A DNA stretch of 64,000 bases from positions 62,001 through 126,000 of the forward strand of contig JAEZFW010000085.1 of assembly GCA_023417315.1 (NCBI GenBank), in the 5' to 3' direction. This document shows positions 18,362 to 27,172 of this stretch, piece by piece. Numbering within the stretch: the first letter of the stretch is position 1; each line of letters opens with the position of its first letter. The notes under the pieces were generated by a model. That model had not been told where the DNA came from and ran no database searches. It was given only the letters and a program-made list of their open reading frames with translations. This DNA is from Pseudomonadota bacterium (GTDB lineage Bacteria; Pseudomonadota; Gammaproteobacteria; Steroidobacterales; Steroidobacteraceae). Both the position numbers and the translations under genes were made by a program.

Positions 18362-19330
18362 ATGCCCTCCGCTATTCGTATCAATCGGCACGGCGGCCCG
18401 GAAGTCCTGGAATGGGAGTCCGTGGAAGTCGGCGCACCTGAATCTGGACAGGTGCTCGTGCGCCACAGGGCTATCGGGCTGAACTTCTTAGATATCTACG
18501 AGCGCACCGGGCTCTACAACGCTGCGCTGCCGCTCACACCAGGGCGAGAAGCGGCGGGCATTGTCGAGCAGATCGGACCTGGCGTCCGGCACATCGCTGT
18601 CGGAGATCGCGTCGCCTACGTGGCGAACGTCTCCGGTGCCTATAGCGAGGTGCGAATCCTGTCGGCTGATCGTGTGGTCCGGTTGCCGGATAGCATCGAT
18701 GATCGAACGGCCGCCGCGATCATGTTGAAAGGACTCACCGCGCAGATGTTGCTGCGACAAGTCCATCGAGTGCGCAAAGGCGATCGCGTATTGATTCACG
18801 CCGCGGCCGGCGGCGTGGGATCGCTGCTAGTTCCGTGGGCCAAGCACCTCGGGGCTCATGTTCTCGCCCTCGTGGGGGACGCATCGAAGATCGATCACGT
18901 TCGCAAGCTCGGTGCCGATGAGGTGCTCACGACGAACGATGATTGGGTCGCGGCGGCAAGAAAGGGTCGGCACGACGGCGTGCATGTCGTGTACGACTCC
19001 GTCGGCAAAGACACCTTCTTTGCCTCGCTCGATTGCCTGCGCTCGCGAGGCATCATGGTGACGTTCGGCAACTCGTCGGGCCCCGCGCCGGCATTCGCAC
19101 CGCTCGAGCTCAGCAAGCGTGGCTCGCTGTTCCTGACGCGCCCGACGCTGTTCGACTACATCAAGACGCGAGGAGCGCTCGCGAAGAGTGCGCAAGAGCT
19201 ATTCGATCTAATCACAAGTGGTGTGCTGAGTGCGCAGATCGGCCAGAGCTTCGCGTTGCGAGACGCCGCGGAGGCGCAACGAGCGCTCGAATCGAGGCAA
19301 ACTAAAGGATCGACGGTGCTGATCCCATGA
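18362..19330 (+). CDS. NADPH:quinone oxidoreductase, zinc-independent MDR family
   Basis: A 322-residue medium-chain dehydrogenase/reductase of the QOR/zeta-crystallin type, which reduces quinones with NADPH. The GroES-like N-terminal part starts AIRINRHGGPEVLEW, and the Rossmann motif is HAAAGGVGSLLVPWAK near residue 140. No zinc-ligand cysteines are visible, as expected. The start ATG at 18362 follows the family pattern; the frame extends 36 codons upstream without conserved sequence. It converges on the glutathione transferase gene, with 26 bases between stops. Confidence 0.9.
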   Translation: MPSAIRINRHGGPEVLEWESVEVGAPESGQVLVRHRAIGLNFLDIYERTGLYNAALPLTPGREAAGIVEQIGPGVRHIAVGDRVAYVANVSGAYSEVRILSADRVVRLPDSIDDRTAAAIMLKGLTAQMLLRQVHRVRKGDRVLIHAAAGGVGSLLVPWAKHLGAHVLALVGDASKIDHVRKLGADEVLTTNDDWVAAARKGRHDGVHVVYDSVGKDTFFASLDCLRSRGIMVTFGNSSGPAPAFAPLELSKRGSLFLTRPTLFDYIKTRGALAKSAQELFDLITSGVLSAQIGQSFALRDAAEAQRALESRQTKGSTVLIP

Positions 19331-19356
19331 CACCCGTCCGCGCGCCGCTTCATCCG

Positions 19357-19965
19357 TCACGGAGCAGTGATCGGGGCCCAACGAGGTTGACTCGCGACTC
19401 GGTCGCACCACCCGCGGATGTTCGGATAAGGCGCGAGATCGAACCCACCCTCGTGCGCGACATGCGTGTAGGCGAATAGAGCAATATCTGCGAGCGAGTA
19501 CTGGTCCGCGACGAGATACTTGCGCCCGCGCAGACCTTCTTCGAGCACATCGAGCGCCGCGTATCCGGCCTTCTTCTTTTCGATCAGTTTCTCGCCGAGC
19601 TCGGCGCGTGTCTTGCCGAGCGAGCTGATCCAAAAGCGTGCCGTTCCGATACTCGGCTCGAGGTTGTACTGCTCGAAGCACATCCAATGCCACATGCGGC
19701 CGCGCTCGAACGGATCTTGCGGAATCAGCCGCGATCCATCAGCGAGAAACGAGATGATCGCGTGGCTCTCCGGCAACCACCCTTTTTTCGGGACTTCGAG
19801 CACCGGAATGCGACCGTTCGGGTTCTTCGCGAGAAACTCAGGCGTCCTGGAGCCGCCGCTCTTGATGTCGATCTCGATGTACTCGTATGGGATCTCGAGT
19901 TGCTTGAGGACGAGACGACACTTGTAGCCATTTCCAGAGGGCAGGTAATCGTAAAGCCGGTACAT
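19357..19965 (-). CDS. Glutathione S-transferase family protein
   Basis: A 202-residue protein with an N-terminal thioredoxin-like domain (MYRLYDYLPSGNGYKCRLVL, with the cis-Pro loop GRIPVLE and the ES motif PESHAI) and an all-helical C-terminal domain. It would conjugate or reduce electrophiles with glutathione in the cytoplasm; the exact substrate is not evident. ATG at 19965. The 159 bases to ilvH contain nothing notable. Confidence 0.88.
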   Translation of the reverse strand: MYRLYDYLPSGNGYKCRLVLKQLEIPYEYIEIDIKSGGSRTPEFLAKNPNGRIPVLEVPKKGWLPESHAIISFLADGSRLIPQDPFERGRMWHWMCFEQYNLEPSIGTARFWISSLGKTRAELGEKLIEKKKAGYAALDVLEEGLRGRKYLVADQYSLADIALFAYTHVAHEGGFDLAPYPNIRGWCDRVASQPRWAPITAP

Positions 19966-20124
19966 TCGCTACTCCAATGACATCCTGTTAACCGGAACAC
20001 TCCATTCGATCCCAGTCTTTCACGCGCAGACGCGGGTGCGCCCGCTCATGCGAGCGCACGCGTTCGAACACCCTGCCCGATGTTCAATACGAAAGACGGT
20101 TGTGATCCGCGCCCCAGAGCGCGG

Positions 20125-20631
20125 TCATGCGCGCAGAATCGTCGCTCCACGCAAGATCGCCAGCGCGCCGCTACGTACGACTTCGAGGACTTCGCCGAAA
20201 TTCCCCGCCTCGGCGATGAACCTATTGATCTGCGACTCGCTGTCGGTCAACTCGACGGTAAAGCTTTCCGGATCATCCGACAAGATCTTTCCGCCCGCGC
20301 GCTGCACGCTGGCACGTAGCGTGGGTAGAAGACTCGGCGGCGTTTTCAGCTTGAGCAGCAGAAGCTCGCGCTCGACATGTTGGTCGCGGGTCATGTCATC
20401 GACGTTCACCACGTCGATGAGCTTCAGCGACTGATTGACGATCTGCTGAATGACCGCATCCGTGCCGCTGGTCACGAGCGTCACCCGCGACACCGTCGGA
20501 TCGTCGGTGGGAGCGACGTTCAGCGACTCGATGTTGTAGCCGCGTGTGGAGAAGAGGCTCGTCACACGCGTCAACGCACCTACCTCGTTCTGAAGAAGGA
20601 GGGAAATGATGTGACGCTTGCCCGAGCTCAT
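20125..20631 (-). CDS. ilvH: Acetolactate synthase small (regulatory) subunit
   Basis: A 168-residue regulatory subunit with an N-terminal ACT domain (HIISLLLQNEVGALTRV, RGYNIESLNVAPTDD) that binds valine, plus the C-terminal ALS domain. It activates the large subunit and confers feedback inhibition. Length matches E. coli IlvH (163). Unusually, it is not downstream of the large-subunit gene but divergent from it, 387 bases away. Confidence 0.93.
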   Translation of the reverse strand: MSSGKRHIISLLLQNEVGALTRVTSLFSTRGYNIESLNVAPTDDPTVSRVTLVTSGTDAVIQQIVNQSLKLIDVVNVDDMTRDQHVERELLLLKLKTPPSLLPTLRASVQRAGGKILSDDPESFTVELTDSESQINRFIAEAGNFGEVLEVVRSGALAILRGATILRA

Positions 20632-21018
20632 CGTAGAAAAGTCCTCGCATCAGCTTTCCGATCCGGCTTACGCGGCGGTCGGTACGGCTGTTCATCGTTG
20701 TCTGCAACTCGCGCGAATGACGCGCTTTCGGCACAGGATACGAAACGGATCGGCGCTCGCATAGAGCGCGCGCTGCGTCCGCCTCGCGCCCGAGCGTAAC
20801 GGCTTACTGGCTACTGGGCACTGGCTACTGGCCAGAAGCGGCGCTGCGCGGCTGAGACGCGCTCAAAATCTCTGGCCAGCTTACCAGTGGCCAGTAAACC
20901 AGTTGGGCCGCACGGAGTGCCGCGCAAATAGACGCTGGGGGAGCGTTGCTGCTAGTCTCTTTGCGCTGCATTACGCTCACTCCGACGCCCGCCCGGGCGC
21001 TCGTCCGGACCAACTGCC
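20632..21018. other. Divergent ilvH-ilvB intergenic region
   Basis: 387 bases that must hold promoters for both subunit genes. I see no leader peptide with runs of branched-chain codons and no clear attenuator. The notable content is the ACTGGCC-type heptad element at 20806-20904. Confidence 0.5.
20806..20904. repeat. Heptad element, word ACTGGCT/ACTGGCC
   Basis: Four contiguous 7-base units (ACTGGCT, ACTGGGC, ACTGGCT, ACTGGCC) span 20806-20833. The right side carries the inverted word at 20887-20895 (TGGCCAGTA against TACTGGCCA at 20826-20834), about 52 bases away, plus further CCAG copies to 20904. It lies between divergent ilvH and ilvB. Confidence 0.7.
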
Positions 21019-22866
21019 GTGAAACATAGTTACGCCGCTTCCACTTCGCTCACGCACCCGCATGCCGGCAAGCCGATGACGGGTGCCGAGATCATCGTTC
21101 AAGTCATCGCTGATGAGGGTGTCGACACCATTTTCGGCTACAGCGGTGGCGCGATCCTTCCGACATACGACGCTATTTTCGTCTACAACCAGGAGGCGGC
21201 TCGCGAAGAGCGCACGCAAATGCCGCTGATCGTTCCTGCGAACGAGCAAGGTGCCGGATTCATGGCGGCAGGTTATGCGCGCTCGACCGGCAAGGTCGGC
21301 GTATGCGTGGTGACGTCCGGACCCGGTGCGACGAACACTGTCACGCCCGTGCGCGATTGCATGGCCGATTCCGTGCCGATCGTCGTTATCTGCGGCCAGG
21401 TCGCGACGGCCGCGATCGGGAGCGATGCATTCCAGGAAGCGCCCGTCGCCAGCATCATGGGCTCGGTCGCAAAGCACGTGTTTCTCGTGACTGACCCGAC
21501 GAAGCTCGAAGCTACGATTCGCACCGCATTCGAGATTGCGCGCACCGGTCGTCCTGGGCCTGTCGTCGTCGACATCCCTAAAGACGTTCAGAACTGGCGA
21601 GGCGTGTTTCAAGGAGCCGGCTCGTTGCCGATTGCCGGATACCGTCATCGCATGAATCGCTTGGCTCGCAACGTCTTGAGCGAAGAGCAGAGCGCCGAGC
21701 TGTTCGAGATGTTGTCGAAGGCGAAGCGTCCTTTGATCTATGCGGGCGGCGGAGTCATTCATTCGGGCGCATCGCTCGCGATGCGGGAGTTCGCACTCGA
21801 GTACGAGATCCCCGTCGTTACGACGCTGATGGGTCTCGGCGCTTTCGATACGACACATCCGTTTGCAATGCGCATGTTGGGCATGCATGGCACGGCTTTC
21901 GCGAACTACGCGGTCGACGACTGCGATTTCTTGATCGCTCTCGGCGCGCGCTTCGACGATCGCGTGGCCGGTAAGCCTGCGCGGTTCGCGCCCAACGCGA
22001 AACACATCGCTCAGATCGATATCGATGTGTCCGAGATCAACAAGGTCAAGACTGTCAGCTGGTATCACGCTGGGCTCTTGGCCGATGCCCTGCGAGAGCT
22101 GCGCGCGTACGGGCGCCGAGTCAGCTTCCGCGGCGATTGGAAGGAATGGCTCGCGCACTGCGCCGAGCTCAAGCGCCAGCATGCGATGAATTACGATCGC
22201 GACAGCAGCCTCATCCAGCCGTACTACGTCATCGAGGAGATCAACAAGCTCACAAAGGGCGAGGCAATCATCACGACCGGCGTCGGTCAGCATCAGATGT
22301 GGAGTGCTCAGTATTTCGACTTCAGAGACCCGCGCCTGTGGCTCACCTCGGGCAGCATGGGGACGATGGGTTTCGGCTTACCCGCGGCGATCGGCGCGCA
22401 GGTCGCGAACCCCACCAAGCTCGTCATCGATGTCGACGGCGATGCCAGTATCCGCATGAATCTCGGCGAGCTCGAGACTGTGACCACGTACGATCTACCG
22501 GTGAAGATCGTCGTGTTGAACAATTGCGGCGATGGCATGGTTAAGCAGTGGCAGAAGCTGTTCTTCAAGGGCCGCTTGTCCGCGAGCGACAAGTCGCTAC
22601 ACAAGAAGGATTTCGTCAAAGCCGCGCAAGCAGACGGTTTTCAATTCGCCGTGCGCCTGGAACGCAAGGAAGACGTGCCGCGCGTCGTGAAGGAATTCAT
22701 CGAGTTCAAGGGGCCGTCGTTCTTGGAAGTGATGATCGACCCCGATGCCGGCGTGTATCCGATGGTCGGCCCCGGTCAGGCATACGACGAGATGATCACC
22801 GGCGATTTCATCGCTTCGAGGCACAAGACGGAAATCAGGAGTCCGGGGGAATCGGAGATGTTCTGA
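21019..22866 (+). CDS. ilvB: Acetolactate synthase large (catalytic) subunit
   Basis: A 615-residue thiamine diphosphate enzyme making acetolactate or acetohydroxybutyrate for branched-chain amino acids. The catalytic Glu is in PANEQGAGFMAAGYAR, the FAD/central domain follows, and the ThDP motif is VDVDGDASIRMNLGELET leading to MVKQWQ. The segment between is NNCGDGM where many homologues have NN-x-x-LGM. The frame opens at GTG 21019; an ATG at 21076 (MTGAEIIVQVIADEGV) matches the usual N-terminus better and may be the true start. No Shine-Dalgarno decides. The partner ilvH is transcribed the other way. Confidence 0.93.
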   Translation: MKHSYAASTSLTHPHAGKPMTGAEIIVQVIADEGVDTIFGYSGGAILPTYDAIFVYNQEAAREERTQMPLIVPANEQGAGFMAAGYARSTGKVGVCVVTSGPGATNTVTPVRDCMADSVPIVVICGQVATAAIGSDAFQEAPVASIMGSVAKHVFLVTDPTKLEATIRTAFEIARTGRPGPVVVDIPKDVQNWRGVFQGAGSLPIAGYRHRMNRLARNVLSEEQSAELFEMLSKAKRPLIYAGGGVIHSGASLAMREFALEYEIPVVTTLMGLGAFDTTHPFAMRMLGMHGTAFANYAVDDCDFLIALGARFDDRVAGKPARFAPNAKHIAQIDIDVSEINKVKTVSWYHAGLLADALRELRAYGRRVSFRGDWKEWLAHCAELKRQHAMNYDRDSSLIQPYYVIEEINKLTKGEAIITTGVGQHQMWSAQYFDFRDPRLWLTSGSMGTMGFGLPAAIGAQVANPTKLVIDVDGDASIRMNLGELETVTTYDLPVKIVVLNNCGDGMVKQWQKLFFKGRLSASDKSLHKKDFVKAAQADGFQFAVRLERKEDVPRVVKEFIEFKGPSFLEVMIDPDAGVYPMVGPGQAYDEMITGDFIASRHKTEIRSPGESEMF

Positions 22867-22870
22867 GGAA

Positions 22871-23020
22871 GGGGATAGGGGATAGGGGATCGTCAGAGGC
22901 CAGCAGTTCTGGCGACTCTCTCTCTCTCGCTCCTCTTTCTCTTCACCTCCCGCGCCTCCGTTTGCTGCTCACGTGACAGTGGCGATCTTCTCTGACGATC
23001 CCTATCCCCTATCCCCTATC
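22871..23020. repeat. Inverted-pair heptad element, word GGGGATA
   Basis: Left arm 22871-22898 (GGGGATA twice, then GGGGATCGTCAGAG) and right arm 22990-23020 are reverse complements except for one base gap. The spacer is 91 bases and contains a small hairpin (GCCAG-CAGTT-CTGGC, 22899-22913) and a CT-rich tract. It fills the gap between ilvB and gloA, both forward. Confidence 0.85.
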
Positions 23021-23030
23021 GCCTGCCAGT

Positions 23031-23450
23031 ATGAAATACCTCCACACCATGCTCCGCGTGAGCGATCTCGATACATCGCTCAAGTTTTACTGCGATGCGC
23101 TCGGCTTGCGCGAGGTCCGGAGAACTGAGAACGAGAAGGGACGCTTCACGCTCGTGTTCCTCGCCGCGCCGGGCGATGAGTCGGCTCAAGTCGAGCTCAC
23201 GTACAACTGGGATCCGGAGGACTACAAGATCGGGCGCGCGTTCGGCCATCTCGCGTACGAGGTGGATGATATCTACGCGACGTGCCAACGACTCATGGAT
23301 CGCGGCATCACAATCAATCGTCCGCCGCGCGACGGTCGCATGGCTTTCATTCGCTCCCCGGATAAAATCTCCATCGAGCTGCTACAGAAGCGTGGATCGC
23401 TCCCACCTGCGGAGCCGTGGACCTCCATGCCGAACGTCGGCGAGTGGTGA
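23031..23450 (+). CDS. gloA: Lactoylglutathione lyase (glyoxalase I)
   Basis: A 139-residue metalloenzyme that isomerises the methylglyoxal-glutathione hemithioacetal to S-lactoylglutathione. The four metal ligands are in place: His5, Glu55 (VELTYNW), His73 (FGHLAYEV) and Glu116 (SIELLQ). ATG at 23031. It is slightly shorter in its central loop than some homologues but otherwise typical. Confidence 0.94.
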   Translation: MKYLHTMLRVSDLDTSLKFYCDALGLREVRRTENEKGRFTLVFLAAPGDESAQVELTYNWDPEDYKIGRAFGHLAYEVDDIYATCQRLMDRGITINRPPRDGRMAFIRSPDKISIELLQKRGSLPPAEPWTSMPNVGEW

Positions 23451-23469
23451 GCGCCGCGCGGCGCTCACC
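23446..23469 (+). terminator. Perfect 24-bp palindrome over the gloA stop
   Basis: GGTGAGCGCC-GCGC-GGCGCTCACC forms a 10-bp stem; the TGA stop of gloA lies inside the left arm. There is no U-run, so it may act as an RNA 3'-end stabiliser or a bidirectional terminator between convergent genes. Confidence 0.55.
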
Positions 23470-23471
23470 GG

Positions 23472-23587
23472 CAACTGGCCACTGGCTAACTGGCAACAGG
23501 CTAGACACGGAGACGAGAGCTTAGAACCTTGCCGCATCCGCTTTCGTCCGGCTCGATTGCGCGCGCGTGTCGCTTTGTGGCCAGTTG
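23472..23587. repeat. Inverted-pair element, word ACTGGCC
   Basis: CAACTGGCCAC (23472-23482) has its exact reverse complement at 23577-23587; the spacer is 94 bases. Two more ACTGGC words follow the left arm. The repeat word is shared with the ilvH-ilvB element. It lies between convergent gloA and the thiolase gene. Confidence 0.7.
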
Positions 23588-23609
23588 GCCGCTCGGCCGC
23601 GCGGAGCGC

Positions 23610-24812
23610 TCAGAAAATCTCGAACAAGCCTGCCGCACCCATTCCGCCGCCGACGCACATCGTCACGATGCCGTACTTCGCGCCGCGACGTTTGCCTTCA
23701 ATGAGGATGTGTCCCGTCATGCGGGCGCCCGACATGCCGTACGGATGGCCAATGGAGATCGCGCCACCCGATACGTTGAGCAACTCGTTGGGAATACCTA
23801 GCTTGTCGCGGCAATAAAGCACCTGCGAGGCGAACGCTTCGTTCAGCTCCCATATGCCGATGTCGTCCATTCGCTTGCCCTGCTTCTGCAGCAGCTTCGG
23901 AACTGCGAACACCGGGCCGATGCCCATCTCATCCGGATCGCAGCCAGCGACCATCATCCCGCGATAGGCGCCCAGAGGCGCAAGCCCGCGACGCTCCGCC
24001 TCGCGCGCTTCCATCAACACAAGGGCTCCCGCGCCGTCAGAAAGCTGCGATGCGTTGCCGGCGGTGATGAAGCGACCTGCTTGAATGCGCTGGCCGCCTT
24101 TGAATACGGGCTGGAGCTTTTGCAGGTCCGCGAGCGTCGTTTTCGGCCGATTGCCCTCATCGAGCTTCAATGTGACTTCCTGCTCCGATGTCGCACCCGT
24201 GTTCTTGTCGGTGACGATCATGACGGACTCGAGTGGAGCGATCTCGGCATCGTAGCGGCCCTCCGACTGCGCAATCGCTGTACGTTGCTGAGACTGCAGC
24301 GCGTATTCATCTTGCGCTTCACGAGTGATGCCGTATCGATCCGCCACGATCTCGGCAGTCTCGATCATCGTCATATAGATCTGCGGCATGTGCTCGACGA
24401 GATATGGATCCGCGGCTCGATAACGATTCATATTGTCGTTCTGCACGAGCGAGATGGACTCGACGCCGCCAGCAACGGCGATCTGCATCCCGTCCTCGAC
24501 GATCTGCTTCGCGGCAATCGCGATCGCCATCAATCCCGATGAGCACTGTCGATCGACCGACATCCCAGACACGCTCGTCGGTACGCCCGCTCGCAGCAAT
24601 GCCTGGCGCGCGACATTACCGCCGGTCGAGCCCTGCTGCAGAGCGCAGCCGATGATGACGTCCTCGATTTCCGCGGGTTCGAGCTTCGCTCGCGCAATAG
24701 CCTGGGAGATCGCATGCGCGGCAAGCTGCTGTCCCTGCGTGTTGTTGAACGCTCCGCGATAAGCTTTGCCGATCGGCGTGCGAGCGGTAGAGACGATGAC
24801 GGCTTCGCGCAT
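23610..24812 (-). CDS. Acetyl-CoA acyltransferase (thiolase), FadA-like
   Basis: A 400-residue thiolase with nucleophile Cys90 (DRQCSSGL), NEAFA, GHPYGMSGAR and the second catalytic Cys in CVGGGMG. It should cleave 3-ketoacyl-CoA in the last step of beta-oxidation. It lies 103 bases downstream of the FadB-like gene on the same strand, so the two likely form a degradative pair. ATG at 24812 with AAGGTG upstream. Confidence 0.92.
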   Translation of the reverse strand: MREAVIVSTARTPIGKAYRGAFNNTQGQQLAAHAISQAIARAKLEPAEIEDVIIGCALQQGSTGGNVARQALLRAGVPTSVSGMSVDRQCSSGLMAIAIAAKQIVEDGMQIAVAGGVESISLVQNDNMNRYRAADPYLVEHMPQIYMTMIETAEIVADRYGITREAQDEYALQSQQRTAIAQSEGRYDAEIAPLESVMIVTDKNTGATSEQEVTLKLDEGNRPKTTLADLQKLQPVFKGGQRIQAGRFITAGNASQLSDGAGALVLMEAREAERRGLAPLGAYRGMMVAGCDPDEMGIGPVFAVPKLLQKQGKRMDDIGIWELNEAFASQVLYCRDKLGIPNELLNVSGGAISIGHPYGMSGARMTGHILIEGKRRGAKYGIVTMCVGGGMGAAGLFEIF

Positions 24813-24827
24813 GGGGCACCTTGTGAC

Positions 24828-24844
24828 GGGTTAACGGTTAACGG
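24828..24844. repeat. Short GGTTAAC heptad repeat
   Basis: Two tandem GGTTAAC units plus GG in the gap between the FadB-like and thiolase genes. The word is close to the CGGTTAG units at 28691-28725. No inverted partner is seen. Confidence 0.45.
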
Positions 24845-24915
24845 CAAGAGGGAATTTGAGTGAGTTTGCGGTGGGACGCGGCGCAGCTTTTGTCCTTTCT
24901 GGCCGTCAACGACCC

Positions 24916-27006
24916 TCAACCCTCGACCTTGTATTCACTGAGCCTCTTGCCCTCTGCCGCTAGCTTCTTCAGCAGCGCAGAGACTGAGAAATCGGCTCCG
25001 AGCTTCGGGGCGTGCTCTTCGAGCTTACGCACGAGGGTTTCGAGCCCGATCGAATCCGCGTAGTACATGGGGCCGCCGCGATAGGCCGGCCATCCGTAGC
25101 CGTTGATCCAGACGATGTCGATGTCGGAGGCGCGGATCGCGATTCGCTCTTCGAGGATCTTCGCGCCTTCGTTGATCATCGGATAGATGCAGCGTTCCAA
25201 AATCTCTTGCTCTGAGATGGATCGCGTCGTGGAGCCGCTTCTCTGCACGAACTCTCTGATGACCTTCTCCGTGATGCTCGATGGACGCGGATTGCGCTGC
25301 TCATCGTAATCGTAGTACCCGGCCTGCGTCTTCTGGCCGCGCCGATCCATCTCGCACAGCACCTCACGGATAGTCGAGCTGCTCGATTTCTCCTTGCTCC
25401 AACCAAGATCGAGTCCCGCGAGATCGGCCATTGCAAAGGGACCCATGGGCAGTCCGAACTCGTACACGACCTTGTCGATCTCCCACGGGAGCGCGCCTTC
25501 CATGAGCATCGCATTCGCTTGCGCTTGACGTGCAAACAACATGCGATTGCCGACGAAGCCGGGGCAGACGCCCACGAGCACACCGACCTTGCCGATGCGC
25601 TTGGCCAACTGCATCGCTGTTGCGACCGCAGGTTTCGAGGTTTTCGCTGCACGAACGATCTCGAGCAGGCGCATGACGTTCGCAGGCGAGAAGAAATGCA
25701 ACCCGAGCACCGACTCAGGTCGCTTCGTTACACCGGCAATCTCGTTCACATCGAGTGCGGAGGTGTTCGTCGCGAGCATGGCGTCGGATTTCGCGATGAC
25801 GTCCAACTTCGAGAAGACTTCCTTTTTCACATCCATGTTCTCGAATACGGCTTCGATAATGAGATCGCAGTCAGAGAGCGCCTCGAGCGACAGCGTTCCT
25901 TGGATCAGGCCGACTCTCTGCTCCACCTCCTCTGCGGTGAAGCGACCGCGTTTCGCGGATGTCTCATAGTTCCTGCGGATCACTGCGAGGCCGCGCTCGA
26001 GCGCGTCCTGCTTCGTCTCCACGATAGTCACGGGCAGGCCAACGTTCGCGAAGTTCATGCCGATGCCGCCGCCCATCGTTCCAGCACCTACGATGCCCAC
26101 TTTTCGAATAGGCAAGATCGGTGTGTCGTCGGGTACATCGGGAATCTTGGCAACTTGTCGCTCCGCGAAGAACACATATCGTTGTGCTAGCGATTCAGGG
26201 CTTTGCATGAGCTCTGCGAAGAGCTTGCGCTCGACATTCATCCCTTCATCGAACGGCAGAGCGACTGCGGCCTCGAGACTGCGGACGACATACTCGGGCG
26301 CGCGAAAGCCGCGCGCCTTCTTCTGGATCTGCTGGCGTAATGCCGTGAAGACCTTTGGATTGTCGCGTGCCGCCGCAAGGTGCTCGTCGCGATCCCGGAT
26401 TCTCTTGAGCTTCGCTCCATCTGCGATCACCTGGCGCGCGAATTCGATTGCACCTGCGCGCAGTGAACCTTCCGCTACGAGCTCATCAATGACACCCGCC
26501 TCTCGTAAGAGTCTTGCAGACACGTGCTTACCGGAGATCATCATCTCGGCAGCCTGCTCAACGCCGATGACTCGCGGCAATCGTTGTGTTCCGCCCGCAC
26601 CGGGAATCAGTCCCAGGTGAACCTCGGGAAGACCACACTTCGCGGAAGGCACCGCGACGCGATAGTGGCAGCAGAGCGCGACTTCGAAGCCCCCGCCTAA
26701 CGCCGTTCCATGAATGGCCGCGATAACAGGCTTGGGCGCATCCTCGATGACTTCCTCTATGTCGAGCAAGCTCGGCGACTTGGGCGGCGCGCCGAACTCG
26801 CTGATATCCGCACCCGCCATGAACGTACGCCCGTCGCAGACGAGCACGATCGCGCGAACTCCGGGATCGGCAATAGCTCTTTTCACCCCTTGCTCGATGC
26901 CTTCACGCACGGCGTGCGAGAGCGCATTCACGGGCGGTGAGTTGATGGTGACGATCGCGATGTCCGCCTCGCGCGAAAGATCGGTCACCGAATTGACGGC
27001 TGCCAT
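24916..27006 (-). CDS. Bifunctional enoyl-CoA hydratase / 3-hydroxyacyl-CoA dehydrogenase
   Basis: A 696-residue FadB-like enzyme. The N-terminal crotonase domain (about 10-200) has the oxyanion segment HGTALGGGFEVAL and the Glu-containing GLPEVHLGLIPGAGG. The C-terminal dehydrogenase (about 300-690) starts VGIVGAGTMGGGIG and has HFFSPANVMRLLEIV. Domain order equals FadB and peroxisomal multifunctional enzyme type 1. The start ATG at 27006 has a strong Shine-Dalgarno (AGGAG). The thiolase gene follows. Confidence 0.93.
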   Translation of the reverse strand: MAAVNSVTDLSREADIAIVTINSPPVNALSHAVREGIEQGVKRAIADPGVRAIVLVCDGRTFMAGADISEFGAPPKSPSLLDIEEVIEDAPKPVIAAIHGTALGGGFEVALCCHYRVAVPSAKCGLPEVHLGLIPGAGGTQRLPRVIGVEQAAEMMISGKHVSARLLREAGVIDELVAEGSLRAGAIEFARQVIADGAKLKRIRDRDEHLAAARDNPKVFTALRQQIQKKARGFRAPEYVVRSLEAAVALPFDEGMNVERKLFAELMQSPESLAQRYVFFAERQVAKIPDVPDDTPILPIRKVGIVGAGTMGGGIGMNFANVGLPVTIVETKQDALERGLAVIRRNYETSAKRGRFTAEEVEQRVGLIQGTLSLEALSDCDLIIEAVFENMDVKKEVFSKLDVIAKSDAMLATNTSALDVNEIAGVTKRPESVLGLHFFSPANVMRLLEIVRAAKTSKPAVATAMQLAKRIGKVGVLVGVCPGFVGNRMLFARQAQANAMLMEGALPWEIDKVVYEFGLPMGPFAMADLAGLDLGWSKEKSSSSTIREVLCEMDRRGQKTQAGYYDYDEQRNPRPSSITEKVIREFVQRSGSTTRSISEQEILERCIYPMINEGAKILEERIAIRASDIDIVWINGYGWPAYRGGPMYYADSIGLETLVRKLEEHAPKLGADFSVSALLKKLAAEGKRLSEYKVEG

Positions 27007-27172
27007 GCGGCTCTCCTATGAATCGCGTGCACAACGTACCGCGCGAAGAGAAGTTCAACTGCACTGCAGGACTGCAGCGAGTGCGAGCTTAGGATTATAG
27101 AGGCGATGTTGCGCAGATGTGATGAGGTGATGACGCAGGAGGCGAACGCGAGCGAATGATGTGTCTCGCGCG

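Noticed and set aside
20977..22293. 438-codon open frame on the minus strand
   Set aside because: Antisense to ilvB, of biased composition, with no recognisable motif.
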